A DNA stretch of 64,000 nucleotides from positions 30,416 through 94,415 of the forward strand of contig JAHBWG010000028.1 of the NCBI GenBank assembly GCA_019637095.1, given 5' to 3'. A model generated the notes under the pieces. It did not search any database. It saw nothing but the letters and a program-made list of their open reading frames with translations, and was not told the origin of the DNA. Position 1 is the stretch's first letter; the number at the start of each line of letters is the position of its first letter. The position numbers and the translations under genes are program-made. Below, in pieces: positions 51,001 through 58,882 of the stretch. The DNA comes from Sandaracinaceae bacterium. GTDB lineage: Bacteria > Myxococcota_A > Polyangia > Polyangiales > Sandaracinaceae.

Positions 51001-53786
51001 TCGCGGGCCCCGACGAGCGGCCGGACCGCGATCCGCCGGGTGCCCCGATCGCGGTGACCCCCGTGCGGCGCAGCTGGACCGTCGGCGAGACGGCCGAGCT
51101 CGCGTTCGAGTCGCCCTTCCCCCGCGCGCAGGCGCTGATCACCGTGGAGCGCGACGGCGTGCTCCACGTCGAGCGCCGCGCGGTCGAGGCGGGCGGTCAT
51201 GTCGTGCGCTTCCCGATCACCGAGGCGATGGTGCCGAACGCGTTCGTGTCGGTCACGTTGGTCAAGCCGCGCGACGGCGCACCGGCGCGCGAGGTGGACC
51301 TCCACGCGCCCGACTTGCGGTACGGGATCGCGGAGCTGCGCGTGACGCCGGCGACGTCGCGCCTCGCGGTGACCCTCGAGGCGCCCGCGAGCGCGCGCCC
51401 GGGCACGAGCGTCCCCGTGACGGTGGTGCTCCGCGACGCGGACGGCCGCCCCGCGCGCGGCGAGGTCGCGCTTTGGGCGGTCGACGAGGGCACCCTTCGG
51501 CTGACCGGCTATCAGGTCCCGAGCCCCAGCGCGGGGCTCTTCCGCGGCCGGCCCGCCGCGTTCGCGTGGGAGGACCTGCGCCGCGAGCTCGTCTCGCGCG
51601 TAGCCCTGCCGGAGGCGCAGGAGGCGAGCGGCGACGGCAACGAGGGTCAGGGGCAACCGGCGCGCGCCGACCACCGCGAGCGCTTCGACCCGACGCCGCT
51701 CTGGGCGCCGAGCCTCGTGACCGGGGACGACGGACGCGCGAGTACGCAACTCGTCTTGCCAGCGCGACCGACGGAGTATCGGATCATGGCCGTCGCCGTC
51801 GACGCGGGCGCGCGCAGCGGCGGCGCGAGCGCGCAGCTCGTCGCCGAGCAGCCCCTCGTGGTGCGCCCCGCCTTCCCCCGCTTCGTCGGCGCGGGTGACC
51901 GGTTCGAGGCGGCCGCGTTCGTGCACAACGCGACGCGCGGCCCGCTCACCGTCGCGTGGTCGGCCACCGTCGGGGGCCGGCGCGGCGCCGTCCACACCGT
52001 GGAGATCCCCGCGGGCGGCGAGGTCCGCGTGGCCGAGCCGCTCACGGCGCCTCGAGAGGGTCCGCTCGCGCTGCGCTTCGACGCGCGGGCGGGCGAGGAC
52101 GCCGTCGCGGTCACCGACGCGATCGCCGTGACGCCACGCGCGCGCATGGCCCGCAGCCAGGTGTTCGGCGCCGCGCTCGGCGGGCGCGACGTCGCGATCG
52201 GGCTGCCCGCGGACACGCCGGAGATCGGCGCCCGCGCGACCGTGACGATCGCGGCGCATCCCTTCGTCGGCTTCGAGGGCGCGCTCGATGCCCTCGAGGC
52301 GTCGACGTGGGAGGGCACGGAGCCGCTCGCCTCCACCCTGCTCGCCTACGCCTCCTACGCCGAGCTGCGCCTCGGCGACGGGGACGGGGTGATCGCGAGC
52401 CGCGAGCTCGACGCGCGGGCGCGGCGCGTCGTGCGCCGGCTGCTCGCCCTGCAGACCTACGACGGCGGCTTCGGCCGCTGGTCGAGCGGCGCTGGGAGCC
52501 TCCCGCCCGAGACGCTGCTCGCGACGCACGCGCTCGCCGAGGCGCAGCGGCGAGGATGGGTCGAGGACGAGGCCGCCGTCACGCGCGCGCTCGAGCGCCT
52601 GACCGCCCTCACGGCCGGCGCGGGCTTCGGGGACTACCACGGCGACGGCGGCCTCGACGAGGTGGCCTTCGCGCTGCGCGTGCTCGCGCGCGCGGGGCGT
52701 CCGCAGGCGGCGCGGGCCGACGCGGTCTTCGAGCAGCGCGAGCGCCTCTCGCCCGCCGGCCGCGCGCAGCTCGCGCTCGCGCTCGGCCCGGACGACGCGC
52801 GCACGGACACCCTCGTCGTCGAGGCGCTGCGGCTCGCGCTCGCGACGCGCGAGGACGAGGCCAGGGACCCGTCCCTCCTGCGATGGCGGGACCCGAGCCC
52901 CCGCGCGCTCGGCGCCGTGCTCGAGGCGGCGAGCGCGTTCGAGGTCGGCCACGCCCGCGCGGGCGCCATCGCGGCGGAGCTGCTCCACGCGCGCTCGCTC
53001 TCGACGGGGCTCCCGTGGCAGGCGCCAGGCCCGACCGCGCGCGCGCTCGAGGCGCTCGCCGCCTACGCCCGGCTGTGGGCCTGGGGCGAGGCGGAGCGCC
53101 CCTCGGCCTCGCTCGATGGCCAGGCCCTCACGCCGGCCGCGATCGGCCGCAACGGCGCGGTCTATCGCATCCCGATCGCGAGCCTGCGCGGACACCACGT
53201 GTTGCACATCCGCGGCGGTGACGGGGGACCGGTCTTCTACGCGATCGACGGGCGCTGGGCCGTGCCGCTCGGCGAGGCCGACACCGTCGCGCGCGGCCGG
53301 CGCGCCGCCGTCCACCGCGTCTACGAGACGCCGGACGGGCGCCCGCTCTCCGACGGGGCCACCGTCGCGCTCGGAGAGATGGTGCGCGTCCGCCTCTTCG
53401 TGCACCAAGAGGGCAGCGCGCCCGGCGTCGTGGGCCTGCACGACGTGATGCCCGCCGGGTTCGAGGCGGTCGACGACGGCCTCGCGTCGAGCCCGCGCGC
53501 GTCGCTCGAGGCGCTCTTCGGCACCGGCCTCGAGGACGACGCGGTCGACGCGCGCGCTCACCACGCGCTGCGCTCGACGTACACCATCGCGCACCGCGCC
53601 CTCGGAGAGACGCAGGCAGGGTTCTACTTCGACCACCTGCCCGCGGGGCTCCAGGAGTACACGTACGCGATCCGCGCGACGACGGTCGGCGAGTTCACCG
53701 TGCCGCCCGCCGCGCTCGAGGCGCTCTACGACCCCGGCTACGTCGCGCGCTCCGAGACGGGGCACCTCACCGTGGTCGAGCGGTGA
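48015..53786 (+). CDS. Bacterial alpha-2-macroglobulin-like protein lacking the thioester
   Basis: 1923 residues from ATG 48015 (GTG 47943 would add an Arg-rich leader). One N-terminal transmembrane segment (WLLIAGIAAAAALAVIAGAIL) anchors it. Then macroglobulin-like beta domains: VRFNRPMVEG near the start, FADRGAYRPGEGVHAKVVLRN (MG-type), ALWAVDEGTLRLTGYQVP, and a terpenoid-cyclase-like helical domain (LLALQTYDGGFGRWSS). Where thioester forms have GCxEQ this protein has STWEGTEPLAST, so the reactive Cys and Gln are missing, as in YfaS-type members. Such proteins trap proteases in the periplasm. The last gene base overlaps pbpC (GTGA). Confidence 0.9.
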   Translation: MDDDAREPSPPGDGPYRTPPTRLGASRSRWLLIAGIAAAAALAVIAGAILTSGRPRTRPDLAAIPLDRLRDAPAWPAVEDELPPSTPLAPLLVADQPLALAVLAPDEGAHRLRRGNALTVRFNRPMVEGVDVGRPARPSPLAFEPALAGEAVWTSRSQLQFFPAPEAFSVDAREVRLRFREGLASLSGELLDDDAERVLVLDGSPRVDPHRSSGRVNAGSALPVYFDAPVATGALSREVLAYEVGGGQRSLPITLTASRTQPEHGYRVDVRLARELEPGSAIALALAPRYLPWGGGASPAVLTYSLAPRPHVEGVDCPEGAAYAGQCNHQGSPGRIIDIGPALRVLASAPLEGVSAASFRVRPALREATVRLAPHGPPAGRLLELRGEWAPDQVYEVQVVGLRTADGEALRPLPPLAVRSSGHPPEIRVASGRLSFEHDATPELAFSAIHPDPSDVLYRAVEPGDELRAALAPTPFVRESGERTPLSTLAPTARPNGWGDGRLRWRGEAGRDASSAVVAFRPDASRRPTALTTAFVQSTDLGVGARASRDGLLVWVTRLSDAAPVAGARVTVADADARERAHETTDADGIARIASPGSLLAATHAIRVTHGSDRAVLVLDPRRAVGPSTMGLTPGAEAPAGDAPIATVFADRGAYRPGEGVHAKVVLRNVSGARVSAVRTGRFVARLMSPGAAAPAREIRFEPSRFGTASVDFDLPGAAPLGTWRVDVVRADSEDVLGQVDLTVAQFRQPTFRVDLDPVRGPLHAGDVIGTDARATYLFGAPVTAARARWTLRRLGARSFPERWRRFRFLPAGAAPAAGTVASGEGALDARGRLRIDAQVALAGGVRTRLELEAEVTDRAGHTFAARTELTAYPAAVEVGLEDGADWVTLGDALEARAIAIDHDGEPLDGHAIEASFVREGWHSWWEWSESARTRGSYQLRRDHREETVHRCRLTSAAAAPARCDFTPARSGTYRVEITATDEAGRRSVASRRVYVAGPDERPDRDPPGAPIAVTPVRRSWTVGETAELAFESPFPRAQALITVERDGVLHVERRAVEAGGHVVRFPITEAMVPNAFVSVTLVKPRDGAPAREVDLHAPDLRYGIAELRVTPATSRLAVTLEAPASARPGTSVPVTVVLRDADGRPARGEVALWAVDEGTLRLTGYQVPSPSAGLFRGRPAAFAWEDLRRELVSRVALPEAQEASGDGNEGQGQPARADHRERFDPTPLWAPSLVTGDDGRASTQLVLPARPTEYRIMAVAVDAGARSGGASAQLVAEQPLVVRPAFPRFVGAGDRFEAAAFVHNATRGPLTVAWSATVGGRRGAVHTVEIPAGGEVRVAEPLTAPREGPLALRFDARAGEDAVAVTDAIAVTPRARMARSQVFGAALGGRDVAIGLPADTPEIGARATVTIAAHPFVGFEGALDALEASTWEGTEPLASTLLAYASYAELRLGDGDGVIASRELDARARRVVRRLLALQTYDGGFGRWSSGAGSLPPETLLATHALAEAQRRGWVEDEAAVTRALERLTALTAGAGFGDYHGDGGLDEVAFALRVLARAGRPQAARADAVFEQRERLSPAGRAQLALALGPDDARTDTLVVEALRLALATREDEARDPSLLRWRDPSPRALGAVLEAASAFEVGHARAGAIAAELLHARSLSTGLPWQAPGPTARALEALAAYARLWAWGEAERPSASLDGQALTPAAIGRNGAVYRIPIASLRGHHVLHIRGGDGGPVFYAIDGRWAVPLGEADTVARGRRAAVHRVYETPDGRPLSDGATVALGEMVRVRLFVHQEGSAPGVVGLHDVMPAGFEAVDDGLASSPRASLEALFGTGLEDDAVDARAHHALRSTYTIAHRALGETQAGFYFDHLPAGLQEYTYAIRATTVGEFTVPPAALEALYDPGYVARSETGHLTVVER

Positions 53787-56068
53787 GGCCCCGGCTCCGC
53801 CCCGTGATCCGCGTCCTGTCGCGCGCGCTCGCGCTCGCCGCGGCGGTCGGCGCGCTCGCGCTCGCCGCGCTCGTCGCGACGACCGACCTCGAGCGTGAGC
53901 GCTTCGCGCGGCCACCCGACGCGATCACGGTGACGGACCGGCACGGCGTGCCGCTGCGCCACCACCGCCCGGACGGGCACGATCGGCGCTGGGTGGCCTT
54001 GCGCGACGTCTCACCCCACCTCGTCGACGCGGTGCTCGCGGTCGAGGACGACCGCTTCCGCGAGCACGCCGGCCTCGACGCGCGCGCGAGCGCGCGCGCC
54101 GCCCTGAGCCTGCTGCTCCCGGGGCGACGCGCGAGCGGCGGCTCGACCCTCACGCAGCAGCTCGTGAAGCTCGTCTACGGGCGCCCCGACGGCCTCCTCG
54201 ACAAGCCGCGCGAGGTCGTGCGCGCGATGCTGCTCGAGCGGCGCTTCGGCAAGGACTGGATCCTCGAGCAGTACCTGAACCGGCTCCCCTTCGGCGATCG
54301 CATCGAGGGCGTGGGCCGCGCGAGCGAGCAGTACTTCGGGGTGCCGGTCGCCGAGCTCGACGTCGCGCAGGCCGCGCTCCTCGCCGGGATCCCGCAGGCG
54401 CCGAGCGCGCTCGAGCCGCGCCGCCACTACGCGGCGGCGGTCCGCCGGCAGCGCGTGGTGCTGTCGCGGATGCGCGCGACGGGCCGCCTCGACGAGGCGA
54501 GCTACCGCGCCGCGCGCGCCGAGGTCGTGGTGATCCGAGACCGCCCGGTCCGACCGTGGCGCGCCGCGCGGGCCGCCGACCGCGCGCTCGAGGAGCACCG
54601 GCGCGGCGCCGCGCGCGCGACGCGCGGCGTGCTGCCGACGAGCCTCGACCTCGCGCTCACCGAGGAGGCCGAGCGCATCCTGCGCGCCGCGGTCCGCGAG
54701 CACGCCGCGCGCGGGGTGACCAACGCGGCCGCCGTCGCGGTGAGCAACGCGGACGGATCCATCCTCGCGTACGTGGGCGCGGCCGAGCAGGGCGCGCACG
54801 CCGAAGGCGGCTGGCTCGATCTCGCGCGCGCCCGCCGGCAGCCGGGCTCCACGCTCAAGCCGTTCGTGTACGCGCTCCTCTTCGAGCGCGGCGGCACGCC
54901 CGCGACGCTCCTCGACGATCTGAGCCGCCCGATGGTCGGCGGGGACGGCTCGCTCTTCGTGGCGCGCGACTACGACGGCCGTGAGCGCGGCCCCGTCCGT
55001 GCGCGCGAGGCGCTGAGCGCGTCGCTCAACCTCGCCGCCCTCGACGCGGCGCGGCGCGTCGGCGCCGAGCGCGTCGTGGACCGGCTCGCCGCGCTGGGGA
55101 TCACGCGCCTCGAAGGCGCCGACCGCTACGGCGCGGCGATCGTGCTCGGCGGCGCGGACGTGTCGGTGCTCGAGCTCGCCGGCGCGTACGCGGCGCTGGC
55201 GCGAGGCGGGCAGCAGGTGTTCCCGTCACTGGTCGGGTCATCACTCGTCGAGGCGTCGCGGATCGGGAGCTCGCGGTCGAGCTCCGTCATCGACCCTCAC
55301 GCAGCCGCGCTCGTCACCGACGTGCTCGTGGACCGCTCCGCGCGGCGCGAGGCCTTCGGCGACGACCTCGCGGCGGAGCGCTCGGAGCCGTTCGCGCTCA
55401 AGACGGGGACCTCGAGCGGGTGGCGCGACGCCTGGGCCGCCGTGTACGACGACTCGGTCACGGTGGTGGTCTGGCTCGGCGACCCGGCCGGTCGCCCGCT
55501 GCGCGGGCTGAGCGGCTTCGAGGGAGCGGCGCGACCCGCCGCGCGGATCCTCGCCGCGACCCAGGCGCGCCTCGAGTCGCTGGGGATCGAGCGACGCCCA
55601 CGCCCCCGCGTCGAGCTCGCGCGGGCCCGGGTGTGCGCGCGCACCGGCGCGCTCGCGGGCCCTCGCTGCACCCACACCCTCGAGGAGCGCTTCGCGCCGG
55701 GGACGAGCCCCTCGCACGTGTGCGACGCCCACCGCGCCGACGGCGCGGTCGAGCTCTCGAGCCGCTACGCCCGCTGGCTCGCCGAGGCGCAGGCGCCCGG
55801 CTTCGCGCTCGGCACCGCGACCGCGCCGGTCGGGCGCCCGCGGATCGCCTACCCCCGCCCGGGCGCGCGCCTGCTCGCGCCGCCGGGAACGCAACTCCCC
55901 TTGCGAGCTACGGTCGGCGCCGAGACGGTGCAGGCGCGCTGGGAGGTGGACGGCGCGGCCCTCCCCTCGGAGCGGTGGGACGCGACGGCCGGCGAGCACG
56001 TCCTCGTCGCGTGGGTCGGCGAGGCGGCGAGCGACCCGGTCACCGTGCGCGTCGAGGCCGCCCCCTGA
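53783..56068 (+). CDS. pbpC: Penicillin-binding protein 1C (bifunctional transglycosylase/transpeptidase)
   Basis: 761 residues from GTG 53783. N-terminal membrane segment; transglycosylase domain with AVEDDRFREHAG (E88), GGSTLTQQLVKL and RRFGKDWILEQYLN; transpeptidase with QPGSTLKPF (S356, K359), a SLN motif, and FALKTGTSSGWRDAW (K540-T-G). The C-terminal PBP1C domain (VQARWEVDGAALPSERW) ends the chain. It polymerises and crosslinks peptidoglycan. Pairing with alpha-2-macroglobulin is the standard pbpC operon and suggests repair of damaged walls while guarding against entering proteases. Its 3' end overlaps the convergent gene by 29 nt. Confidence 0.95.
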   Translation: MRPRLRPVIRVLSRALALAAAVGALALAALVATTDLERERFARPPDAITVTDRHGVPLRHHRPDGHDRRWVALRDVSPHLVDAVLAVEDDRFREHAGLDARASARAALSLLLPGRRASGGSTLTQQLVKLVYGRPDGLLDKPREVVRAMLLERRFGKDWILEQYLNRLPFGDRIEGVGRASEQYFGVPVAELDVAQAALLAGIPQAPSALEPRRHYAAAVRRQRVVLSRMRATGRLDEASYRAARAEVVVIRDRPVRPWRAARAADRALEEHRRGAARATRGVLPTSLDLALTEEAERILRAAVREHAARGVTNAAAVAVSNADGSILAYVGAAEQGAHAEGGWLDLARARRQPGSTLKPFVYALLFERGGTPATLLDDLSRPMVGGDGSLFVARDYDGRERGPVRAREALSASLNLAALDAARRVGAERVVDRLAALGITRLEGADRYGAAIVLGGADVSVLELAGAYAALARGGQQVFPSLVGSSLVEASRIGSSRSSSVIDPHAAALVTDVLVDRSARREAFGDDLAAERSEPFALKTGTSSGWRDAWAAVYDDSVTVVVWLGDPAGRPLRGLSGFEGAARPAARILAATQARLESLGIERRPRPRVELARARVCARTGALAGPRCTHTLEERFAPGTSPSHVCDAHRADGAVELSSRYARWLAEAQAPGFALGTATAPVGRPRIAYPRPGARLLAPPGTQLPLRATVGAETVQARWEVDGAALPSERWDATAGEHVLVAWVGEAASDPVTVRVEAAP

Positions 56069-57368
56069 GCCGGAGCGCGAGCAGCAGCCCCCACGGCGCG
56101 CCCCCGACCCGGGCGGCCGTGCGGCACGCGCAGCCGGCGGGCGGCGGCGCGCCGTCGCACTCCGCGGGGCGGCTCGCGTCGCGCGGGCGCCCGAGCCCCC
56201 CGTCGGGATCGACCGTCACGCCCGGCCCCCCGTCGAGCCCGAGATCGAACGCGACGTCCGGCTGCCAGGAGGGGCACGTCGCGCCGACGTCACTGCAGCG
56301 CGGGCACTCGATCATCCGGTCGATCTGCGAGAGGCGCACGATCGGCTCCCAGCTCGCGCCCCCGTCGGCCGAGCGCGCGAGCGCCAGCCCCGCCGGCACC
56401 TCGAGGGTGCACGCGTAGAGCTCCCCGGCGACCGCGGCGAGGCACGTCACCGGCAAGCCCTCGTTCACGCGCGCGAAGGTGCGCCCCGCGTCGTCGGAGC
56501 GAAACACCCCGCCCGTCGCGCTGCCCGTCACCACCGTCTCGCCGTCCGGCGAGACGAGGACATCGGCGAGCCGCTCCGATCGCAGCACGGTCTCGAAGGT
56601 CGCGCCGCCGTCCTCGCTGCGCAGGAGGCGGTGCGCGTCGAGCTCGGTCCCGACGACGCGCAGCGCGACGGCGAAGACCACCTCGGGATCGAGCGCGCCG
56701 ACCGCGCGGACGCGCAACGCGCGCTCGTCCTCGGCGAGGTCGGTGAACGGCAGCCGCGTGAACGAGCGACCGCCGTCGTCGGAGCGCAGCACCATCGTCT
56801 GGCGCTCGGCGGGCAGGCCCGGCACGTCGGCCGAGACGTACACGCGCGCGGGCCGCGACGGCGCGACGAACAGCGCGTCGAGCAGCACCTCGTCGAGCGG
56901 CTCGCTCCACGGCGCGAACGAGCGCCCCTCGTCCTCGCTGACGTACAGGCGGTCGCGATCGAGCACGTCGGTCGTCACCGCGAAGAGCCGCTCGGGGGCG
57001 CTCGGGTCGCGGCGCAGGTCGATCGTCCAGCGATCGCCGATCCCCTCGTCGTGCGCCCAGAGGCAGCCGTCGGCGTCGGAGACGAGCACGCCGTCGTAGG
57101 TCGCCGCCAAGATCCGCCCCTCGTACCCCAGGACGATGCGCGGATCCTCGAAGCGCGGGTCGACGCCGAGCGCCGCGGCGCACGACCACCGCCAGCTCGC
57201 GCCGCCGTCGCGGCTCACCGCGAAGCCCCAGGTCGCCTGCGCGACGAGGTGCGACGGGTCGCGCCGATCGACGTGCAGCGCGTAGAGCGCAGGGGGGCGC
57301 CCGTGCGCCGAGGCGACGCCGGCGAAGCCGAGGAGCGCGAGCGCGAGCGATGCACCGAAGGTCCGCAA
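56040..57368 (-). CDS. Sialidase/BNR-type propeller protein with MYXO-CTERM signal
   Basis: 442 residues if started at TTG 57368 (the ATG at 57449 would overlap the divergent gene, which is unlikely). Signal peptide LRTFGASLALALLGFAGVASAHG. Repeats of Asp-box type: SRDGGASWRW, SDDGGRSFTRL, SEDGGATFETV, SDDAGRTFARV, SADGGASWEPI, giving a BNR propeller. The last 40 residues have the order GCACR, a hydrophobic stretch, and RLRGRPRRAR, matching the MYXO-CTERM sorting signal processed by myxosortase. It is therefore probably surface-anchored. Ligand unknown. Its 3' end overlaps pbpC by 29 nt. Confidence 0.85.
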   Translation of the reverse strand: MRTFGASLALALLGFAGVASAHGRPPALYALHVDRRDPSHLVAQATWGFAVSRDGGASWRWSCAAALGVDPRFEDPRIVLGYEGRILAATYDGVLVSDADGCLWAHDEGIGDRWTIDLRRDPSAPERLFAVTTDVLDRDRLYVSEDEGRSFAPWSEPLDEVLLDALFVAPSRPARVYVSADVPGLPAERQTMVLRSDDGGRSFTRLPFTDLAEDERALRVRAVGALDPEVVFAVALRVVGTELDAHRLLRSEDGGATFETVLRSERLADVLVSPDGETVVTGSATGGVFRSDDAGRTFARVNEGLPVTCLAAVAGELYACTLEVPAGLALARSADGGASWEPIVRLSQIDRMIECPRCSDVGATCPSWQPDVAFDLGLDGGPGVTVDPDGGLGRPRDASRPAECDGAPPPAGCACRTAARVGGAPWGLLLALRLRGRPRRAR

Positions 57369-57386
57369 CGCCGACAGCGTAGCCGT

Positions 57387-57416
57387 TTGACAGCCTCGCG
57401 GCGCGCCACGTACCGT
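57387..57416 (+). promoter_or_regulatory. Promoter of the small MYXO-CTERM-like gene
   Basis: TTGACA (57387-57392), perfect -35, 18-bp spacer, TACCGT (57411-57416). The start would be near 57423; GGAGG at 57430 then serves GTG 57441. Confidence 0.65.
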
Positions 57417-57440
57417 CCAGCCACCAACCTGGAGGCCCTC

Positions 57441-57833
57441 GTGCGCCATCTCGCCCTCGTCATCGTCGGTTGCTCGTCCCTGTGGCTCGCGGGCTGCGTC
57501 GGCACCCCGGACGACATCGGCAGCGCCACCTACAACGTCTGCTGCGGCGCGAACTGCTGCTGCCCCTCGATCGGCGGCGGCGGCGCGATCCGCGCCGGAG
57601 ATCGCAACCCCGCCAACGCCTGCGAGATCTGCGATCCGACGCGGACCGCCTCCGCGTGGTCGAGCGACCCGGCCTGCTCCGACGCGGGCGGCGGGATGCC
57701 GCCCACCGACGCGGGCGGCGGTGGCGGCGGTGGCGGCGGTGGCGGCTGCGCGGTCACGCCCGCCCCGGCCGGAGGCGCGCTCGCGCTCTTCGCCGGGCTC
57801 GCGGCGGTGCTCCTCGGGCGCCGGCGCCGCTGA
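57441..57833 (+). CDS. Small lipoprotein with MYXO-CTERM-like C-terminus
   Basis: 130 residues from GTG 57441, with GGAGG 6-10 nt upstream. N-terminal signal LALVIVGCSSLWLAGCVG with lipobox Cys. A Cys-rich module follows (NVCCGANCCCPSIGGG, ACEICDPTRTASAW), then a Gly-rich run (GGGGGGGGGGGC) and a C-terminal hydrophobic helix with Arg tail, GGALALFAGLAAVLLGRRRR. Signals at both ends are unusual. The gene is divergent from the BNR protein with a similar C-terminus. Confidence 0.78.
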   Translation: MRHLALVIVGCSSLWLAGCVGTPDDIGSATYNVCCGANCCCPSIGGGGAIRAGDRNPANACEICDPTRTASAWSSDPACSDAGGGMPPTDAGGGGGGGGGGGCAVTPAPAGGALALFAGLAAVLLGRRRR

Positions 57834-57841
57834 GTCTGCCG

Positions 57842-57891
57842 AGGGGTGCTTCGCACCCCTGCCCAGTGCGAACGCGGCGGAGCCGCGTTCG
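57842..57891. terminator. Two perfect triloop hairpins after a convergent gene
   Basis: AGGGGTGC-TTC-GCACCCCT (57842-57860, 8 bp) and a 10-bp stem CGAACGCGGC-GGA-GCCGCGTTCG (57869-57891). No T-tract. Together with the hairpin in copy B at 57926-57946 they form three hairpins in a row between convergent genes (gap 57834-58017). Confidence 0.5.
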
Positions 57892-57904
57892 ACCCACCGC
57901 GCGG

Positions 57905-57967
57905 CGATGGGGCCCCTCGCCCAACGGCCATCGCTGCGCGATGGCCTGGCCTCGAATGGTGCCGTCG
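57905..57967 (-). repeat. 63-nt intergenic repeat, copy B
   Basis: Reading on the minus strand from CGACGGCACCATTCGAG to GGGGCCCCATCG. Hairpin GGCCATCGC-GCA-GCGATGGCC (57926-57946). Related to copy A at 46243-46305 with compensated stem changes. Confidence 0.75.
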
Positions 57968-58017
57968 GTCGCCTGCGCTCGATGATCGACAGTCTTCGAG
58001 GCCGAACGCTCGGACGC

Positions 58018-58794
58018 TCAGAGGATGGAAGCGGAGCGGATGTACGAGAGCTCGGGGAAGTCCCGGCGCAAGTACGCGTTGCCCTCGGACTGGATCAGCG
58101 CCTGGTTCGGGCCACGGCCGGAGGGCGCACCCTCGCCGTAGCCGGCGTGGAGCGCGTCGACGGCGGTCATGTCTCGCACCTGGCCGAAGGGCGAAAAGCC
58201 CATCGAGTCGAGGCGGTTGTTGTCGACCAGGTTGACGAAGAACTGCGTCGTGCGCGTCCCGGGCCCCGCCATCGCGTAGCTCACGAACCCGCGGCGGTTG
58301 CTCTGCACGACCGGATCGTCCGGGATGCGGCGGTCGCGCCACTGACGCGCGACGTTCGGATCGCCGTGGATCCCGCCCTGCGCCATGAAGCCGTCGATCA
58401 CGCGGAAGAAGGCGACGTCGTTGAAGAAGCCCTCGCGCACCAGCGTGTAGAAGCGGTCCGCGCCGTGCGGCGACCACGCGCGGTGGACCTCGATGTCGAT
58501 GTTCCCCGCGGTGGTGACGAGGCGCGCCGTGAAGGTGTCCGGCGCGCGCTGGTTGCCGGGATGCGGCGCGACGTCTTGCGGGGGGACGGCGGGCCGCGCG
58601 GGCTCCGCGACGCGCGGCGCAGGTTGGGCGGGCGCGACGCGCTCGCGCGGCTGGGCCAGCGCGCGGCCCTCCGCAGGCGCTTCGCCGCGCGCCATGCCGA
58701 GGCGCGGGCGGTCGTCGACCCCGTGCGGCTCGTGAGCCTCGCGGCAGCCGGCGATCGAGAGGACCAGGACGAACAGGATCGGGATCGAGCGCAC
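58018..58794 (-). CDS. Lipoprotein peptidyl-prolyl isomerase (cyclophilin type)
   Basis: 258 residues from GTG 58794 with GGAGGAG 5 nt upstream. Lipobox LVLSIAGC. A Pro/Ala/Arg-rich spacer of about 75 residues leads to the cyclophilin domain: TAGNIDIEVHRAWSPHG, NFYTLVREGFFNDVAFFRVI-like segment ADRFYTLVREGFFNDVAFFR, DGFMAQGGIHGDP (active-site FxxxQGG), FVSYAMAGPGTRTTQFFVN. The Arg and the Phe/Gln of the active site are present. An enzyme for folding envelope proteins, anchored in the membrane. TATGGT about 26 nt upstream may be the -10. Confidence 0.9.
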   Translation of the reverse strand: MRSIPILFVLVLSIAGCREAHEPHGVDDRPRLGMARGEAPAEGRALAQPRERVAPAQPAPRVAEPARPAVPPQDVAPHPGNQRAPDTFTARLVTTAGNIDIEVHRAWSPHGADRFYTLVREGFFNDVAFFRVIDGFMAQGGIHGDPNVARQWRDRRIPDDPVVQSNRRGFVSYAMAGPGTRTTQFFVNLVDNNRLDSMGFSPFGQVRDMTAVDALHAGYGEGAPSGRGPNQALIQSEGNAYLRRDFPELSYIRSASIL

Positions 58795-58870
58795 GAGATC
58801 TCCTCCGCTTGGAAGTCGCCGCCGACCATAGCAACGAATGACCGCGCGGCACGCGCCCACGCGGGCGCGG

Positions 58871-58876
58871 TAGGCT
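58871..58876 (+). promoter_or_regulatory. Candidate -10 hexamer (TAGGCT), leaderless arrangement
   Basis: TAGGCT 6 nt before GTG 58883; transcription would begin at the start codon. Confidence 0.4.
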
Positions 58877-58882
58877 CGCGGC

